A DNA stretch of 64,000 nt, from positions 1,550,001-1,614,000 of the forward strand of contig NZ_CP088930.1 in NCBI RefSeq assembly GCF_027594825.1, given 5' to 3'. The first letter of the stretch is position 1; the number at the start of each line of letters is the position of its first letter. Position numbers and translations under genes: made by a program. Source of the stretch: Serratia liquefaciens (lineage in GTDB: Bacteria; Pseudomonadota; Gammaproteobacteria; Enterobacterales; Enterobacteriaceae). The notes under the pieces were generated by a model that saw only the letters and a program-made list of their open reading frames with translations, was not told where the DNA came from and made no database searches. Shown here one piece after another: positions 48,575 through 59,000 of this stretch.

Positions 48575-49365
48575 TGCAGTTCCTCCGGACGCAGCTGGTA
48601 AAGGGCGTCAAGGAATGCCGGGGTGAAACTGCCCGGCCCGGCGGCACGGCGCGTGGCCCGTTCACCGCAAAGCGACATCACCCGGCAGGCGGTCGCCACG
48701 TTATCCAGCCGATCGCCCGGCAGGCTGCAGAATGCCGCCACCACCGCCGAAAGTGCGCAGCCGGTACCGACCACGCGCGTCATCAGTACATCGCCGCCGG
48801 GGACCGCCCAGTCATGCTGACCGTCGGTGATGTAATCGACAACGCCGGTTACCGCTACCACGGCCCCGCTGTTTAGCGCCAATTCACGCGCCGCCGGCAA
48901 TGCCGCCAGCGAGTCGTCTGCGCTGTCGACGCCACGTCCGTTAGCCTGCAGACCGCTCAGCGCCATGATTTCAGAAGCGTTGCCGCGGATCGCCGCCGGC
49001 CTCTCGCCCAGCAGACGATGGGCAAAGGCAGTGCGATAGACCAACCCGCCGACCGCTACCGGATCCAGCGTCCAGGCAGTTTGTGCCAGGTTGGCGGCTT
49101 CCACCGCGGCCAGCATGGATTCGGCGCGTGATGCATTGAGGGTGCCGATGTTGATCAGCAACGCATCCGCCAGTCGGCTGAACTGCGCCGCTTCGGTCGG
49201 TTCCACCACCATCGCCGGCGAAGCGCCGAGCGCCAACAGGACGTTAGCCGTCAGTTCCTGCACCACTTCGTTGGTCAGGCAATGGATCAGGGGCGATTGG
49301 CGTTTAAATTGAGTCAAACAGGCCGTGGCGCGAGCACCGGGTAAAACATCAGGTCGAGCGAGCAT
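48571..49365 (-). CDS. thiM: hydroxyethylthiazole kinase
   Basis: 264-residue salvage enzyme phosphorylating the thiazole moiety of thiamine. Motifs: [20 protein letters not shown] near the N-terminus, [13 protein letters not shown], and the catalytic-cysteine region [18 protein letters not shown] 49365 is three bases after GGGAGGA, and that Shine-Dalgarno lies at the edge of a stem formed with the riboswitch leader. It heads the thiMD operon. Confidence 0.95.
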   Translation of the reverse strand: MLARPDVLPGARATACLTQFKRQSPLIHCLTNEVVQELTANVLLALGASPAMVVEPTEAAQFSRLADALLINIGTLNASRAESMLAAVEAANLAQTAWTLDPVAVGGLVYRTAFAHRLLGERPAAIRGNASEIMALSGLQANGRGVDSADDSLAALPAARELALNSGAVVAVTGVVDYITDGQHDWAVPGGDVLMTRVVGTGCALSAVVAAFCSLPGDRLDNVATACRVMSLCGERATRRAAGPGSFTPAFLDALYQLRPEELQ

Positions 49366-49371
49366 ATTCCT

Positions 49372-49407
49372 CCCAACCGGCGTTCAAGAAGGCGGGTACC
49401 GGTTGGG
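49372..49407 (-). promoter_or_regulatory. Shine-Dalgarno-masking stem of the thiM leader
   Basis: CCCAACCGG (49399-49407) and CCGGTTGGG (49372-49380), read on the minus strand, form a perfect 9-bp stem with an 18-nt loop. The 3' arm runs into GGGAGGA, so its last Gs are part of the ribosome-binding site. This is the likely expression platform: ligand binding would favour masking. Confidence 0.6.
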
Positions 49408-49412
49408 GCACC

Positions 49413-49498
49413 GAGACTTCCCTACGCTGGCATAATCCAGATCAGGTAATACGGGTAAAATCTCAGCCACCACGCATCGCGCAGGGCACCCCGAGTCA
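49413..49498 (-). promoter_or_regulatory. TPP riboswitch (THI element)
   Basis: Read on the minus strand: P1 GACT/AGTC, ACTCGGGGTGCCC, GGCTGAGA, ACCCGT, ACCTGATCTGG, then GCGTAGGGAA, in canonical order and spacing. These blocks match the E. coli thiM aptamer almost base for base. Thiamine pyrophosphate binding should lower thiM translation. It starts about 48 nt upstream of the thiM ATG. Confidence 0.97.
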
Positions 49499-49571
49499 AG
49501 ACGGCCATTATTGGGGTTGCCGCCGGTGAGGTCAATCGCGCTATAGTGTCAAAAAATAAAAAGGAGGTGCC

Positions 49572-49997
49572 ATGCAGATAAGAAAATACCAAGAGGCCGA
49601 TCGCCCCTTCCTGCGCACCCTGTATCTGGCTTCGCGTAAAGCGGCGTTTCCGTGGCGTGATACCGAAGATTACCGGCTGGAAGATTTCGATCGCTCAACG
49701 CTGGGCGAGGACATCTGGGTGGCAGTAGATCAGGGAAAACGGCTGGGGTTTGTGTCGATTTATCGGCAGGACAACTTTATTCACAACCTGTATGTTGATC
49801 CGCATCTGCCACCGCTCGGCGTTGGCAGCGCACTGCTACAAGCCGCGGAACAGACCTTCACCGCCACCGGTTCGCTGAAATGCCTGGTGAAGAATGAGAA
49901 GGCGCTGGCGTTTTACCACAAGCACGGCTGGCGAACCATCACCACCGGCAATGACGGCGGTGAAGAATATTATCTGCTGTATTCTCCGGCCAAGTAA
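49572..49997 (+). CDS. GNAT-family N-acetyltransferase
   Basis: 141 residues with a GNAT fold: beta-4 IHNLYVDPHLPPLGVG leading into the acetyl-CoA pyrophosphate loop (G-V-G-S-A), then a C-terminal VKNEKALAFYHKHGW typical of the family. The substrate cannot be predicted. The ATG is preceded by AAAGGAGGT. It diverges from thiM and converges with the yihN-like gene at a GC hairpin. Confidence 0.88.
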   Translation: MQIRKYQEADRPFLRTLYLASRKAAFPWRDTEDYRLEDFDRSTLGEDIWVAVDQGKRLGFVSIYRQDNFIHNLYVDPHLPPLGVGSALLQAAEQTFTATGSLKCLVKNEKALAFYHKHGWRTITTGNDGGEEYYLLYSPAK

Positions 49998-50019
49998 GGG
50001 CACGGCGCTAACCGTGCCC
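49998..50019. terminator. Hairpin between GNAT gene and yihN-like gene
   Basis: Perfect 8-bp stem GGGCACGG/CCGTGCCC with loop CGCTAA, one base after the GNAT stop and 19 bp from the converging stop. No strong T-run on either side. Confidence 0.6.
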
Positions 50020-50038
50020 GTCCATTAATGCCCCCGGC

Positions 50039-51304
50039 TCAGGCGACAGAGGCTGCCGGGGTCAGTTTTGCGCGTGCGCGGATATTTCTGACCAACAGCC
50101 CCGACACTATGATCCCGGCACAGGCAAACGCGCCCATCAGCCCGAAGACGATCTTGTAGCCGGTCAGCCCAGGGAAGGCGTCGAGAATATGGCCGTACAG
50201 GCTAAAACAGAACATCGCCGGGGCATAACCGATAAAGCTGCCCAGTGCCATAGCTGCACCGGTATGTTCTTCGTCAATGCCGGCTTCACCGATGGGGGCA
50301 AAGAACACTGCCCGTTGGGTAAAGACCACCGCACCAAATCCCAACGTACAGGCCATGCCCAAGTAAACCGGCATTTGTTCATGCGGTAACAGGATTAATA
50401 ACGCCAGCGCAATGGCGCTGATAATGAAGGTATAAAATAAATATTTGCTGGGAGACTTTAATACTTTATCGGCAATAAGACCACCGATCGGCCCCCCCAC
50501 CATTTTTAGGCAGTATTGATTAATGATCCCGTAAGCGCCCACCAGTGCAATCGGCAACGCATAGACATGGCTAAGGAAAGGAATAAAGAACGTCAATCCG
50601 CAATACACCGCGTAAACACAGAAAACGCTGAAGGCAATCAGCCATACCGTTTTGTTTTTTAATACGCTGCCCATGCCCGGTTTTTTATTGACGGGAGCTT
50701 CTTCTTTCGCGGGTAACTTTTCCTCTGGGCTTTCTTTCATCACCAACAGAATAATAATCCCTACGCTTATGGCGATGGCCGAATAAAACAATATGCCGGC
50801 CTTAAACCCCAGGTAGCCGCTGCCAAAAGCGGTAAACAGCGCCAGCGCAGAAAAGGCCACCACCGTATCGACAACCCCGCGCCCGGTTTCAAAAAAGCCG
50901 AACAACCGCCCCTGCTGAGTATTATCCCCCAGCATACTCACCGACTTGAGCAGCACCGGCCAATTCAGCATGTCGCAGGTTACGCCGAACAGCGCCCAGA
51001 CAAACAGTATGCCCCAGTACCCCGGCATGCTGGAAAGATAGATGCCGAGCAGGCCAGTAGCAATCAGCGAAAACGACATGGTAAAACGTCGCGGCAGGCG
51101 ATCGGAAAAATAGATTGATAAGAAGAAGCCAATGGTCGTCACAATCGAGTTAACCGACATGGCATTGCCTATTTCACCGTTACTCAAGTGAAAATACTGT
51201 TGCATCGGAACATAAAAAGCATCTTTAAGAGAAGGCAATTTATAGATTGTCCCTCCACATAAAACCAACAAGCTAAATAATGCCCATCTTTTTTTAGTTA
51301 ACAT
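50039..51304 (-). CDS. yihN: YihN-like MFS transporter
   Basis: 421 residues, 12 membrane helices. The sequence closely follows E. coli YihN: KRWALFSLLVLCGGTIYKLP at the start, IGNAMSVNSIVTTIGFFLSI, and GQ-rich GRLFGFFETGRG. The substrate is unknown. It is last in a yihL-yihM-yihN arrangement also found in E. coli, so it probably moves whatever the YihM-like enzyme isomerises. A 106-bp gap with AT-rich DNA separates it from yihM, allowing its own promoter. Confidence 0.85.
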   Translation of the reverse strand: MLTKKRWALFSLLVLCGGTIYKLPSLKDAFYVPMQQYFHLSNGEIGNAMSVNSIVTTIGFFLSIYFSDRLPRRFTMSFSLIATGLLGIYLSSMPGYWGILFVWALFGVTCDMLNWPVLLKSVSMLGDNTQQGRLFGFFETGRGVVDTVVAFSALALFTAFGSGYLGFKAGILFYSAIAISVGIIILLVMKESPEEKLPAKEEAPVNKKPGMGSVLKNKTVWLIAFSVFCVYAVYCGLTFFIPFLSHVYALPIALVGAYGIINQYCLKMVGGPIGGLIADKVLKSPSKYLFYTFIISAIALALLILLPHEQMPVYLGMACTLGFGAVVFTQRAVFFAPIGEAGIDEEHTGAAMALGSFIGYAPAMFCFSLYGHILDAFPGLTGYKIVFGLMGAFACAGIIVSGLLVRNIRARAKLTPAASVA

Positions 51305-51410
51305 AGTCCCCTCACAGCCGATAATTAATAAGCGGTGTTGTTTCCCCGTTGACGAGGCGAGCGTGCATCCACATCAACGAGAATGTGTTTTTTATAGGTT
51401 TATTTTTATA

Positions 51411-52388
51411 TTATGCCGGGGTTAACAGTTCCCGGGCTTGTTGCATTAAACTTTCGATAATGGCGCGAACGTAGTGAATTTGATTTAAAGCATCCTGGGA
51501 TTCTTTCTTTAATCGCTCTTCCAATCCCTGTGCCGGTAACGCTGTTTCACTCATTTCTCGCCATGGAATGGGAGGATTATCCCCTTCGTCGCTGAAACGA
51601 AACGGCGGTGCGTAATAATCCACCTCCTCTTCCAACCCATAGGCGGTAACCTGCGGTTGCTCTTCACCCAGACAGATCAGCCCCAATAACAGTTCTCTAA
51701 ATGGCAAATCTCCCTGTCCGGAAATACAGGCACGATGCCCCATGCCCTTGTTCTCTCGTACAATAATTGCGTCCTTGATGTGCACCTGAGTGATTTCCCC
51801 ACTCATTGCCGCCAGTGCCGGCAGCGGCTCTTCATTGGCGTTAATCATGTTGGCGAAATCAAACAGCAGGGAAAGTTGAGGGAAATCTGCCGCCCGGACC
51901 AGGCCGACCAATTCATGGCTCTTGAGATCTTCATGCTGTTCCAGAGTAAAACTCAGGCCGCTGTGTTGATAACGCTGTTTGATGTATTGAATATCCGCAC
52001 CGATACGCGCCAGCACTTCCTGCAATGCTCCCTGATAGCGCGGATAAAAACGCACTGAGCTGGCCCCGCATTTCAGCGCGATATTCACCGCCTGATCGAT
52101 AGTTTGCGAGTCGGAGGCGCTGGTTTCGATATGAATATCCAATCCATAGCGACGAGCCTTTTCGCCAAAGCTGCGCAATCGGGCACCATCGGCATGACAG
52201 AGCGCCTGACTTTCCCCATCCAGCACATGTACCTTCACCCCACGCAACCGCTGCTGATGGGCAATGCTCAGCAAATCCTCGGGCAAGATCTTCTCCATAC
52301 GCATATTGAGATGAAAGGCGTACGCATGCAGGTAAAGGGGCAAGCTCTGCGCCCGTAAAAGGACTTTCTCCGCCGTTAAGCGATCCAT
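51411..52388 (-). CDS. yihM: YihM-like TIM-barrel sugar isomerase/epimerase
   Basis: 325 residues of the xylose isomerase-like (AP-endonuclease 2) TIM-barrel fold. Probable metal-site segments: HIETSASD, FTLEQHEDLKSHELVG, LLFDFANMINANEE and TQVHIKD. Similar to E. coli YihM by recall; the substrate is not known. ATG 52388 follows AGGTG with six bases of spacing; GTG 52397 is an alternative. It begins 9 bp after the regulator's stop, so the two are co-transcribed. Confidence 0.8.
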   Translation of the reverse strand: MDRLTAEKVLLRAQSLPLYLHAYAFHLNMRMEKILPEDLLSIAHQQRLRGVKVHVLDGESQALCHADGARLRSFGEKARRYGLDIHIETSASDSQTIDQAVNIALKCGASSVRFYPRYQGALQEVLARIGADIQYIKQRYQHSGLSFTLEQHEDLKSHELVGLVRAADFPQLSLLFDFANMINANEEPLPALAAMSGEITQVHIKDAIIVRENKGMGHRACISGQGDLPFRELLLGLICLGEEQPQVTAYGLEEEVDYYAPPFRFSDEGDNPPIPWREMSETALPAQGLEERLKKESQDALNQIHYVRAIIESLMQQARELLTPA

Positions 52389-52397
52389 GATATTCAC

Positions 52398-53105
52398 CTA
52401 TAAGTTAATAAAGAAATCTACCGACTCGAAGCGCCAGTGTTCGATATCCACCTGCACGATCCGGCGTTCGGCATCGGCACGATGCTTTTCGACCAAAATC
52501 GCAGGCGTGCTGGCGTTTCCGCCCATCATCTTGCAGGCCTCACCGGATAATCGAGTCGGTTTAAAGGCCAAGTGGCGGGTTCGAGTGGCAGTGTCATAAG
52601 CCTGTTCCCAGACCTCAGCAAATGAGTTCTCCCCCAGGCGTTCGATAAAGCCGGGCGCCACTCGCGGACTGATAAAGGTTTCGTGATAAAACACGATGTG
52701 ATTGTCCAGCGCCCCCCAGCCAGAGATTTTGTAGATCTCGCTCCCCGCGTCGACCTGCAATAACTCTTTGATAAACTCCGGAGCTGCCAATACGCGCTCT
52801 TTGGTCATATAGCCCCAGGAGGGACAACGACCCTGCTCGATAGCCGCCTGTTTGAAACTGGTGGAGGAATTGGGGTTGTAGTTAAAACGCGGCAGTGCCG
52901 CAAACCAACCCCGACGATCCTTGCGGAAGATCCTCGACTCGCTTTCCAGGAACAACAGCGCCTGACGTAACGTCATGCGCTTGATGTTCAGCAATTCTCC
53001 CAGTTCTCGCTCCGAGGGAAGCTTGTCACCCGGGGCTATTGCCCCCTGGCTCAGCCAGTCATTCAACCTGGCCTTTGCCAATTCAACGGTTGAGCTGTTT
53101 TCCAT
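52398..53105 (-). CDS. yihL: YihL-like GntR/HutC-family regulator
   Basis: 235 residues: GntR winged helix (APGDKLPSERELGELLNIKR, TLRQALLFLE) and a UTRA ligand-binding domain (~80-230). It corresponds to E. coli YihL by position and size. UTRA regulators sense sugar phosphates or amino acids. ATG 53105 gives MENSSTVELAKARL; the longer frame runs through the operator. A perfect TGGTTTAAACCA lies 14 bp upstream, so it very likely controls its own operon with yihM. Confidence 0.87.
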   Translation of the reverse strand: MENSSTVELAKARLNDWLSQGAIAPGDKLPSERELGELLNIKRMTLRQALLFLESESRIFRKDRRGWFAALPRFNYNPNSSTSFKQAAIEQGRCPSWGYMTKERVLAAPEFIKELLQVDAGSEIYKISGWGALDNHIVFYHETFISPRVAPGFIERLGENSFAEVWEQAYDTATRTRHLAFKPTRLSGEACKMMGGNASTPAILVEKHRADAERRIVQVDIEHWRFESVDFFINL

Positions 53106-53118
53106 ATCCACACCTAAT

Positions 53119-53130
53119 TGGTTTAAACCA
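53119..53130. promoter_or_regulatory. HutC/GntR-type operator before yihL
   Basis: TGGTTTAAACCA is a perfect 12-bp palindrome of the TGGT-N4-ACCA class bound by UTRA-domain GntR regulators such as NagR and DasR (TGGTCTAGACCA). Position right before a UTRA regulator supports autoregulation. Confidence 0.65.
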
Positions 53131-53298
53131 GATTGCACAACAGTATCGCGGGGAATTATGACAAACAATGGGGGCATTGGATTTTATGTGTGACTTCGGT
53201 CTCAGAACAGAAGGGATCTGGCAATCTCGGGCAAGATCCCCCCTCAGGTCATCTCTTTCTACGGATCCAGCAAGGGGCCGGCAGAATCAAGAACGCCG

Positions 53299-54525
53299 TC
53301 ATTTTTCCGACGCCGTCGGCATCGCACGCAGCGTCAGCCCCCAGAACACCAGGGCAATAAAGCTGACGCCCGCCCCCAGCCAGCACACTCCCTGCCAGCC
53401 CGCCAGGGCGAATACGTGAGTGCTGGCAAAAGCGCCGAGCCCACTGCCAATGGCATAGAACAGCATGTAGACGCCTACTAACCGGCTATGCGCCTGCGGA
53501 TGTGCGCTGAAAATCAGGCTCTGATTCAGCACATGAATGGCTTGGCCTGCCAAATCAAGCAATACAATGCCGATAATCAACCATCCCAGGCCATAGCCCA
53601 GCATACCGAGCGGCAGCCAGGCCAGCACCAACAGCAGCAGGCAGATGCCGCTCGCCAACTGTGCCAAGCCGCGGTCCGCCAGGTGCCCTGCTCGTACCGC
53701 CGCCAGCGCCCCTACCGCGCCCACCAGGCCAAAGGCGCCAATCACCGAATGCGAAAAGTTGAACGGTGCCTGACTCAGCGGCAGCACCAATGCGCTCCAG
53801 AAAATACTGAACGCCGCAAACATCAGCAGCGCCAGCATGCCGCGAATTTGCAACGTGCGATCGCGCAGCAACAGCGTCAGCATCGAACGCAGCAAGGCGG
53901 TGTAGCCAAGCGTTGAAGGCGGTGTGTTCGGTGCAGGCAGCAAACGTGCCAGAATCGGCAGCAACACCAGCGTCACGCCGGCGGAAAAAAAATACACCGT
54001 ACGCCAGCCTCCTGCGTCTGCCAGCGCGCCGGACAGGGTTCTCGCCAATAACAGACCCAGCACCACGCCGCCCTGCGCCGCCCCCACAACCCGACCACGC
54101 TCATGCGGTGCCGCCAGCGTGGCGGCAAAAGCGATGAGTCCCTGTGTCATCGCGGTACCCAACAACCCCACCAGCAACATGCCGATCAGCATAAGCAGGC
54201 TGCTGTTTGCCCAACCGACCATACACAATGCGGCAATCAACAACAGTTGCTGAACCGCTAACAGCCGATGGCGATTAATGCGATCCCCCAGCGGTACCAC
54301 CAACAACAGCGCCAATGCGCAACCAAGCTGGGTAGCGGTGATCACCATCCCCACCGACGCCACGCTGATAGCAAATTCCTGGGCTATGGCATCCAACAAC
54401 GGCTGGGCGTAATACACATTGGCCACGCTAAAAGCGCTGGCGCCGGCCAGCAGCAACACCAGCGAAGCCGGCAGCCGCCGCTGCGCCTGAGATACGCAGA
54501 TCGGATCCAGTGTTTTGTCACTCAT
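53299..54525 (-). CDS. MFS transporter, probable efflux
   Basis: 408 residues, about 12 helices, DHA1-like: ASAFSVANVYYAQPLLDAIA in helix 1 and VVPLGDRINRHRLL as motif A. Such proteins export drugs or small metabolites. The divergent HxlR-type gene 93 bp away is the likely regulator, a common exporter/regulator pairing. No specific E. coli name is assigned. Confidence 0.88.
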   Translation of the reverse strand: MSDKTLDPICVSQAQRRLPASLVLLLAGASAFSVANVYYAQPLLDAIAQEFAISVASVGMVITATQLGCALALLLVVPLGDRINRHRLLAVQQLLLIAALCMVGWANSSLLMLIGMLLVGLLGTAMTQGLIAFAATLAAPHERGRVVGAAQGGVVLGLLLARTLSGALADAGGWRTVYFFSAGVTLVLLPILARLLPAPNTPPSTLGYTALLRSMLTLLLRDRTLQIRGMLALLMFAAFSIFWSALVLPLSQAPFNFSHSVIGAFGLVGAVGALAAVRAGHLADRGLAQLASGICLLLLVLAWLPLGMLGYGLGWLIIGIVLLDLAGQAIHVLNQSLIFSAHPQAHSRLVGVYMLFYAIGSGLGAFASTHVFALAGWQGVCWLGAGVSFIALVFWGLTLRAMPTASEK

Positions 54526-54560
54526 CGCTCACTCCAAAGTGGTTTCATTATTAAACTCAA

Positions 54561-54588
54561 TGGACATTACGCGCAGAGGTTTTATAAT
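54561..54588 (+). promoter_or_regulatory. sigma-70-type promoter of the HxlR gene
   Basis: TGGACA (54561-54566), 16-bp spacer, TATAAT (54583-54588); start expected near 54595, 24 bp before the GTG. It lies in the shared divergent region with the MFS gene. Confidence 0.6.
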
Positions 54589-54618
54589 GCAACCAGATCG
54601 TGCAACAGGAGGGATAAC

Positions 54619-55065
54619 GTGAAACGTAAAAGCCTGGAAGATGCGCCGTGCCCCGTGGCACGGACGTTGGATGTGATTGGCGACTGGTGGTCACTGTTGA
54701 TTGTGCGCGACGCTTTCGACGGCGTGCGCCGCTTCAGTGAATTTCAAAAGGGGCTGGGGATGGCGAAAAATATTCTCTCCACCCGGCTGCGTACCCTGGT
54801 GGCACAGGGCATTCTGGAGATCGCGCCGGCTTCGGACGGTAGCGCTTATCAGGAGTATATTCTCACCGACAAGGGCCGAGCCCTGTTCCCGGTGATTGTC
54901 GGCTTGCGCCAATGGGGGGAAGACCATCTGTTTGCCGATCAAGAGGCACATTCAACATTAGTCGAAAGCGACAGCGGCCAGCCGATCCCGCGCATGACGC
55001 CGACCGGCAGCGCCGGGCAAACGCTCACCCCTCTGAATACTCAGGTGATCAAGGTGGGTGAGTAA
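54619..55065 (+). CDS. HxlR-family transcriptional regulator
   Basis: 148 residues starting at GTG after AGGAGGG. A winged helix of HxlR type is visible: CPVARTLDVIGDWWSLLIVRDAF, RRFSEFQKGLGMAKNILS, then the wing YILTDKGRALFPV. The conserved Cys near the N-terminus (APCPVA) is the residue that senses aldehydes, quinones or disulfide stress in several HxlR proteins. It faces the MFS exporter, suggesting it derepresses efflux when its signal appears. Confidence 0.88.
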   Translation: MKRKSLEDAPCPVARTLDVIGDWWSLLIVRDAFDGVRRFSEFQKGLGMAKNILSTRLRTLVAQGILEIAPASDGSAYQEYILTDKGRALFPVIVGLRQWGEDHLFADQEAHSTLVESDSGQPIPRMTPTGSAGQTLTPLNTQVIKVGE

Positions 55066-55154
55066 AACCAGGAATGTCACTTTCGCTGGTCAAACGTCTA
55101 CGCAGTCGCGGCGCCTTCCGGGTTACTGTATAGTCCCCGTTTTACGGGGAAACC

Positions 55155-55940
55155 ATGCTGACTCAACCATCCATTCGCCTTAACAAATACATTAGCGACA
55201 GCGGCATCTGTTCACGCCGCTGCGCCGATCGTCATATCAAACAGGGCAACGTTTTCATCAACGGCAGGTTAGCCGCCGTGGCGGCGCAGGTATTTGTCGG
55301 GGACGTGGTGCAAGTTAACGGCCAGCGGATTGAGCCACGTAATACGGAAGATTTGGTGCTTATCGCGCTGAACAAGCCGGTGGGCGTCATCACCAGCATG
55401 GGAAAGCACGTGCAAAATAACATCGGTGATTTCGTCAATCACAGCAAACGCACCTTTCCTATAGGCCGTCTGGACAAAGATTCCCAAGGGCTGATTTTCC
55501 TGACCAATCACGGCGAACTGGTCAATAAGATCCTGCGGGCCGGCAATAACCACGAGAAAGAGTATCTGGTTACCGTCGATAAACCGCTGACCGACGCGTT
55601 TATTCAAGGAATGAGCGCGGGTGTTCCCATCCTGGATACGGTAACGAAAAAATGCCGGGTGGAGAAAGTTGCGCCGCAGGTGTTTCGCATCACGCTGGTT
55701 CAGGGCCTTAACCGCCAAATCCGCCGTATGAGCAAATACTTTGGTTATCAAGTCACCAAACTTGAGCGTGTGCGCATTATGAATGTCGATCTGACAGGAT
55801 TGCCGCTGGGCGAATGGCGAGACTTGACCAGTGACGAAAAGAGCGAGCTGTTTAAGCTGATTGAGCACTCATCTTGCGAGGATGTTCGCCAGCCCGTTTC
55901 GCAAGCGCCAGATGTCAGCGAAAGTCTCGATACGGAGTGA
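55155..55940 (+). CDS. rluF: 23S rRNA pseudouridine(2604) synthase RluF
   Basis: 261 residues: an S4 RNA-binding domain ([20 protein letters not shown]) and an RsuA-family catalytic domain with the active aspartate in [20 protein letters not shown]. The resemblance to E. coli RluF is strong, including [10 protein letters not shown] and [10 protein letters not shown]. It lacks most of E. coli RluF's basic C-terminal tail (about 290 residues there). RluF modifies U2604 of 23S rRNA and also tRNA-Tyr. Confidence 0.92.
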   Translation: MLTQPSIRLNKYISDSGICSRRCADRHIKQGNVFINGRLAAVAAQVFVGDVVQVNGQRIEPRNTEDLVLIALNKPVGVITSMGKHVQNNIGDFVNHSKRTFPIGRLDKDSQGLIFLTNHGELVNKILRAGNNHEKEYLVTVDKPLTDAFIQGMSAGVPILDTVTKKCRVEKVAPQVFRITLVQGLNRQIRRMSKYFGYQVTKLERVRIMNVDLTGLPLGEWRDLTSDEKSELFKLIEHSSCEDVRQPVSQAPDVSESLDTE

Positions 55941-56034
55941 ACGTTTTCTGGAGCAGAGATATCGCCAGGCAACCAGATAAAACTGCATGTTGCCCAACGA
56001 CATCTCAATACCGAAGGCCCTTTTCCTCAGTGAA

Positions 56035-59000
56035 TCAGAATGACCATCGGATGTTGGCATTGACCGAATTGACCTGGGTATCAGAACCGTACTGCCCCTG
56101 ATAACCAAGATCTAACGAGGTGGAGCGCGACAGTTTCACGCTCACCCCCACGTCCGCCACCAGCAGATTGTCATCTACCGCCTGCCCCTGCGTGATAAAC
56201 GCATCGCTACCGGCAAACGCCATACGCGATGACGTGTTTTTATCGCCGTAAGCATGCTGCCAGCCTAATGAACCGTAAAGGCTGACGTTTTTCGGCAGCT
56301 CGGTGGAACCCCGTACGCCCAGCGTCGAATAGAACGTATTCATCGTTTCATTACGGACGCTCAGCGCCGCAGCACCGCCTTTCTCTTGGAAGTTATCGGT
56401 ATGCAAACGGATATAACTCAGGTTGACGAACGGTTCGATATTCGCGTCCAATTGGCCAAAACGGTAACCCGCTTCGGTGAACGCCAGCAGTGAGTCTGCG
56501 TCATAGTCCGCCTTGAGCCGATCCGAGTAATTGCCGAAATTAACGTTGCGCTCATTTTCGAGTCGGTGCCAGGTATAGCCCAGCGCTCCGCGCAGGGAGA
56601 AGGCATCCTGCTGCCCTGCGGCATACAGACCCAGGTGGTAATTATCGCTGTCGGAACTGGAGCGACGGCTATCGACATCATAGTCGCCGCGGCTATAGCC
56701 CACGTATCCCCCAACGCGGATACTGTGGTCAGCAAGCTTACGATCGGCGCCCAACAGGAAACCGCTGGTGTGGCCGTCCAATTTTCCAACGTTGTCGTTA
56801 CCGCTGTTTCTCATCCAGGAGCCGAACGTCTGCCCCCAAACGCCGTTATTTTCAGCCTGAGCCGGTTGAACCAGCGTCATCGCCAACGGTGGAACAGGTA
56901 ATGCATCGTTATCAAATATGCGAAGCATGCGCTGATTCAACACGTTGAGCAGCATGTTATTGCCGGCGATCAAATTAGACTGGATGGACGGATAGACCTC
57001 GCCAGACAGTTGATTGAACGCATCGCGCGCTTCCGGCGCGCTCAATAACAGCAGGGAGTTATACAGAGCCAACGAAGGGCCGCTTTGCGCTAACGTCGAG
57101 AGCGCACCGGCGGTATTCCACTGGTTACTGGTTTGCGTGACCGTCTGGAAAATACCGGGCTTGCCGCCTTCGCCTGGGTTACCGCCTTCACCTGGGTTGC
57201 CACCTTCACCTGGGTTGCCACCTTCACCTGGGTTGCCACCTTCACCTGGGTTGCCGCCTTCGCCCGGATTGCCACCTTCACCTGGGTTGCCGCCTTCGCC
57301 CGGATTGCCGCCTTCGCCCGGATTGCCGCCTTCGCCTGGGTTACCGCCCTTTTGCGCAATCGTCAGATCCACGGCGTTGGTGCTGTGGTTAAGTGCGACA
57401 TCCAAAAATGCAGATTTTGAGACGGCTTCAGCGAACCGACCGTCAATCCCGCCGTCCGAGGTCAAAATGCGATAGCTTTGGCCGGTTTGATAGCTGGTTT
57501 GCGGATCCAACGCTGTCACCTGCACCTTGGCCAGATCGCTGATGGTGGTTTTGCCTGCAACGACCAGTTTGTCGCTGCTGCCATCACCGGCGATATCGAC
57601 ATCGTAGAAGGATTCACCCAGGAAATTCAGATAACGTTTCAGCGTCAGTGTGCCGATGTTGCCGTCGCCAGGGGAAATGTGGCCGCCGGACTGAATTTCA
57701 GTCTGCCCCAAGGTACCGTTACCACCCAGCGTCCCGCCGGCTTTGATTGACGCGGCGCTGCTGTAACCCAGACCATTGCTGACGTCGGAGCCGGCAGTGG
57801 CGTTAAGGATCAGCGTGCCGCCATTCTCGGCGCTCAGCGTCTGCACATCGAAAACGTTGTCTTCTTGCTGCGTATTGATGTCGCTGGCAATGGTGATTTT
57901 CCCGCCGCGTGCGGTCACATTCGCCTGGAGTTGAGTCAGGTCGCCGCTCAGCGTCGTCTGACCGGCCGTGTTGATGACTTCGCCTTCGCCGACCATCTTG
58001 TTGCGGAAGTCGTAGTTATCTGAATTGTGATTAAAGTAAACGTAGCTGCCGAACAACCCGCCACGTAGATTGACCACCGTTTGGGCATCGACAGTCCCCG
58101 CACCGCCCGCCGCGCCGAGCGTAGGTTCGGTCAAGCCGGTGCCGGTATCCATATTGCCGCGGCTGCCGATAACCAACGCGCCGCGGTTAGAGCCGGATCC
58201 GGTATCCCCCAGCCGCAACTCATTGCTGCCGGCAGAGAATGAGCCGCCATCAACAACCGACAGCACCCCGTTGCCATAATCCCCCACGTTGACATTGCCC
58301 GCACTGGTAAAGCGCGAACCGTTGCCGGCGATGTAAAGCTCTGCGGTTTTTCTTGAGCCTGAAACACCGGCGATCTCCGCGCTACCAACGTTGACCGCAC
58401 CGCCGTTCAGCACGTCCACATCGCCATTGGCGGTGAGCGACTGGGTGATATTCCACAGAGAGTTATTGCCGGTTATCGTGGCTTTGGGGTTTAGCTTGTC
58501 AGCCTCGTCGGGACGGAAACCGCTGTCGATTCTGGCAGCGGCCGTGGTGGTCACTACCCCGCCATCTTCAATCAGCAAGGTTGAACGTGCGCCCTGTCCG
58601 AAGCCGAGACCGAGTCTTTCACTGATCACCTGGGAACCGGCCCCTTTGACATTAAGATGGCTGTCGTATCCCCCGGTGGTGCCGACGATAATCTCTTCCG
58701 CCGTCGCCAATCCCCCCTCTTCTACCCTTAACGTCCCCAGCCCCAGATTCAGACTGCCGTGCATGACGGATTGGTCATTGATCGCGTTTAATACGGCGTT
58801 CGGCCCTTTGACCGTGACCAGGCTTTCGTATATCTGACCATTAGCACGACGGCCGATATTGATGTTATAGGCATTGATTTGGCCATTATCGATCAACAGG
58901 TTTCCGCTTTGATTACGGCCGACGTAAACATCCCCGGTGTAAGTCAAAGATTCTGTAATACGTGATTCACCATCAAAAATAGCATCATCGGCACGTGCCA

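Noticed and set aside
57167..57346. Possible CRISPR-like array
   Set aside because: Units are contiguous 18-mers with no spacers and stay in frame within a protein, so this is a coding VNTR.
57014..57475. Plus-strand frame coding Gly-Leu-Pro-Pro-Ser-Pro repeats
   Set aside because: It is the reverse strand of the autotransporter VNTR; the repeat keeps several frames open at once.
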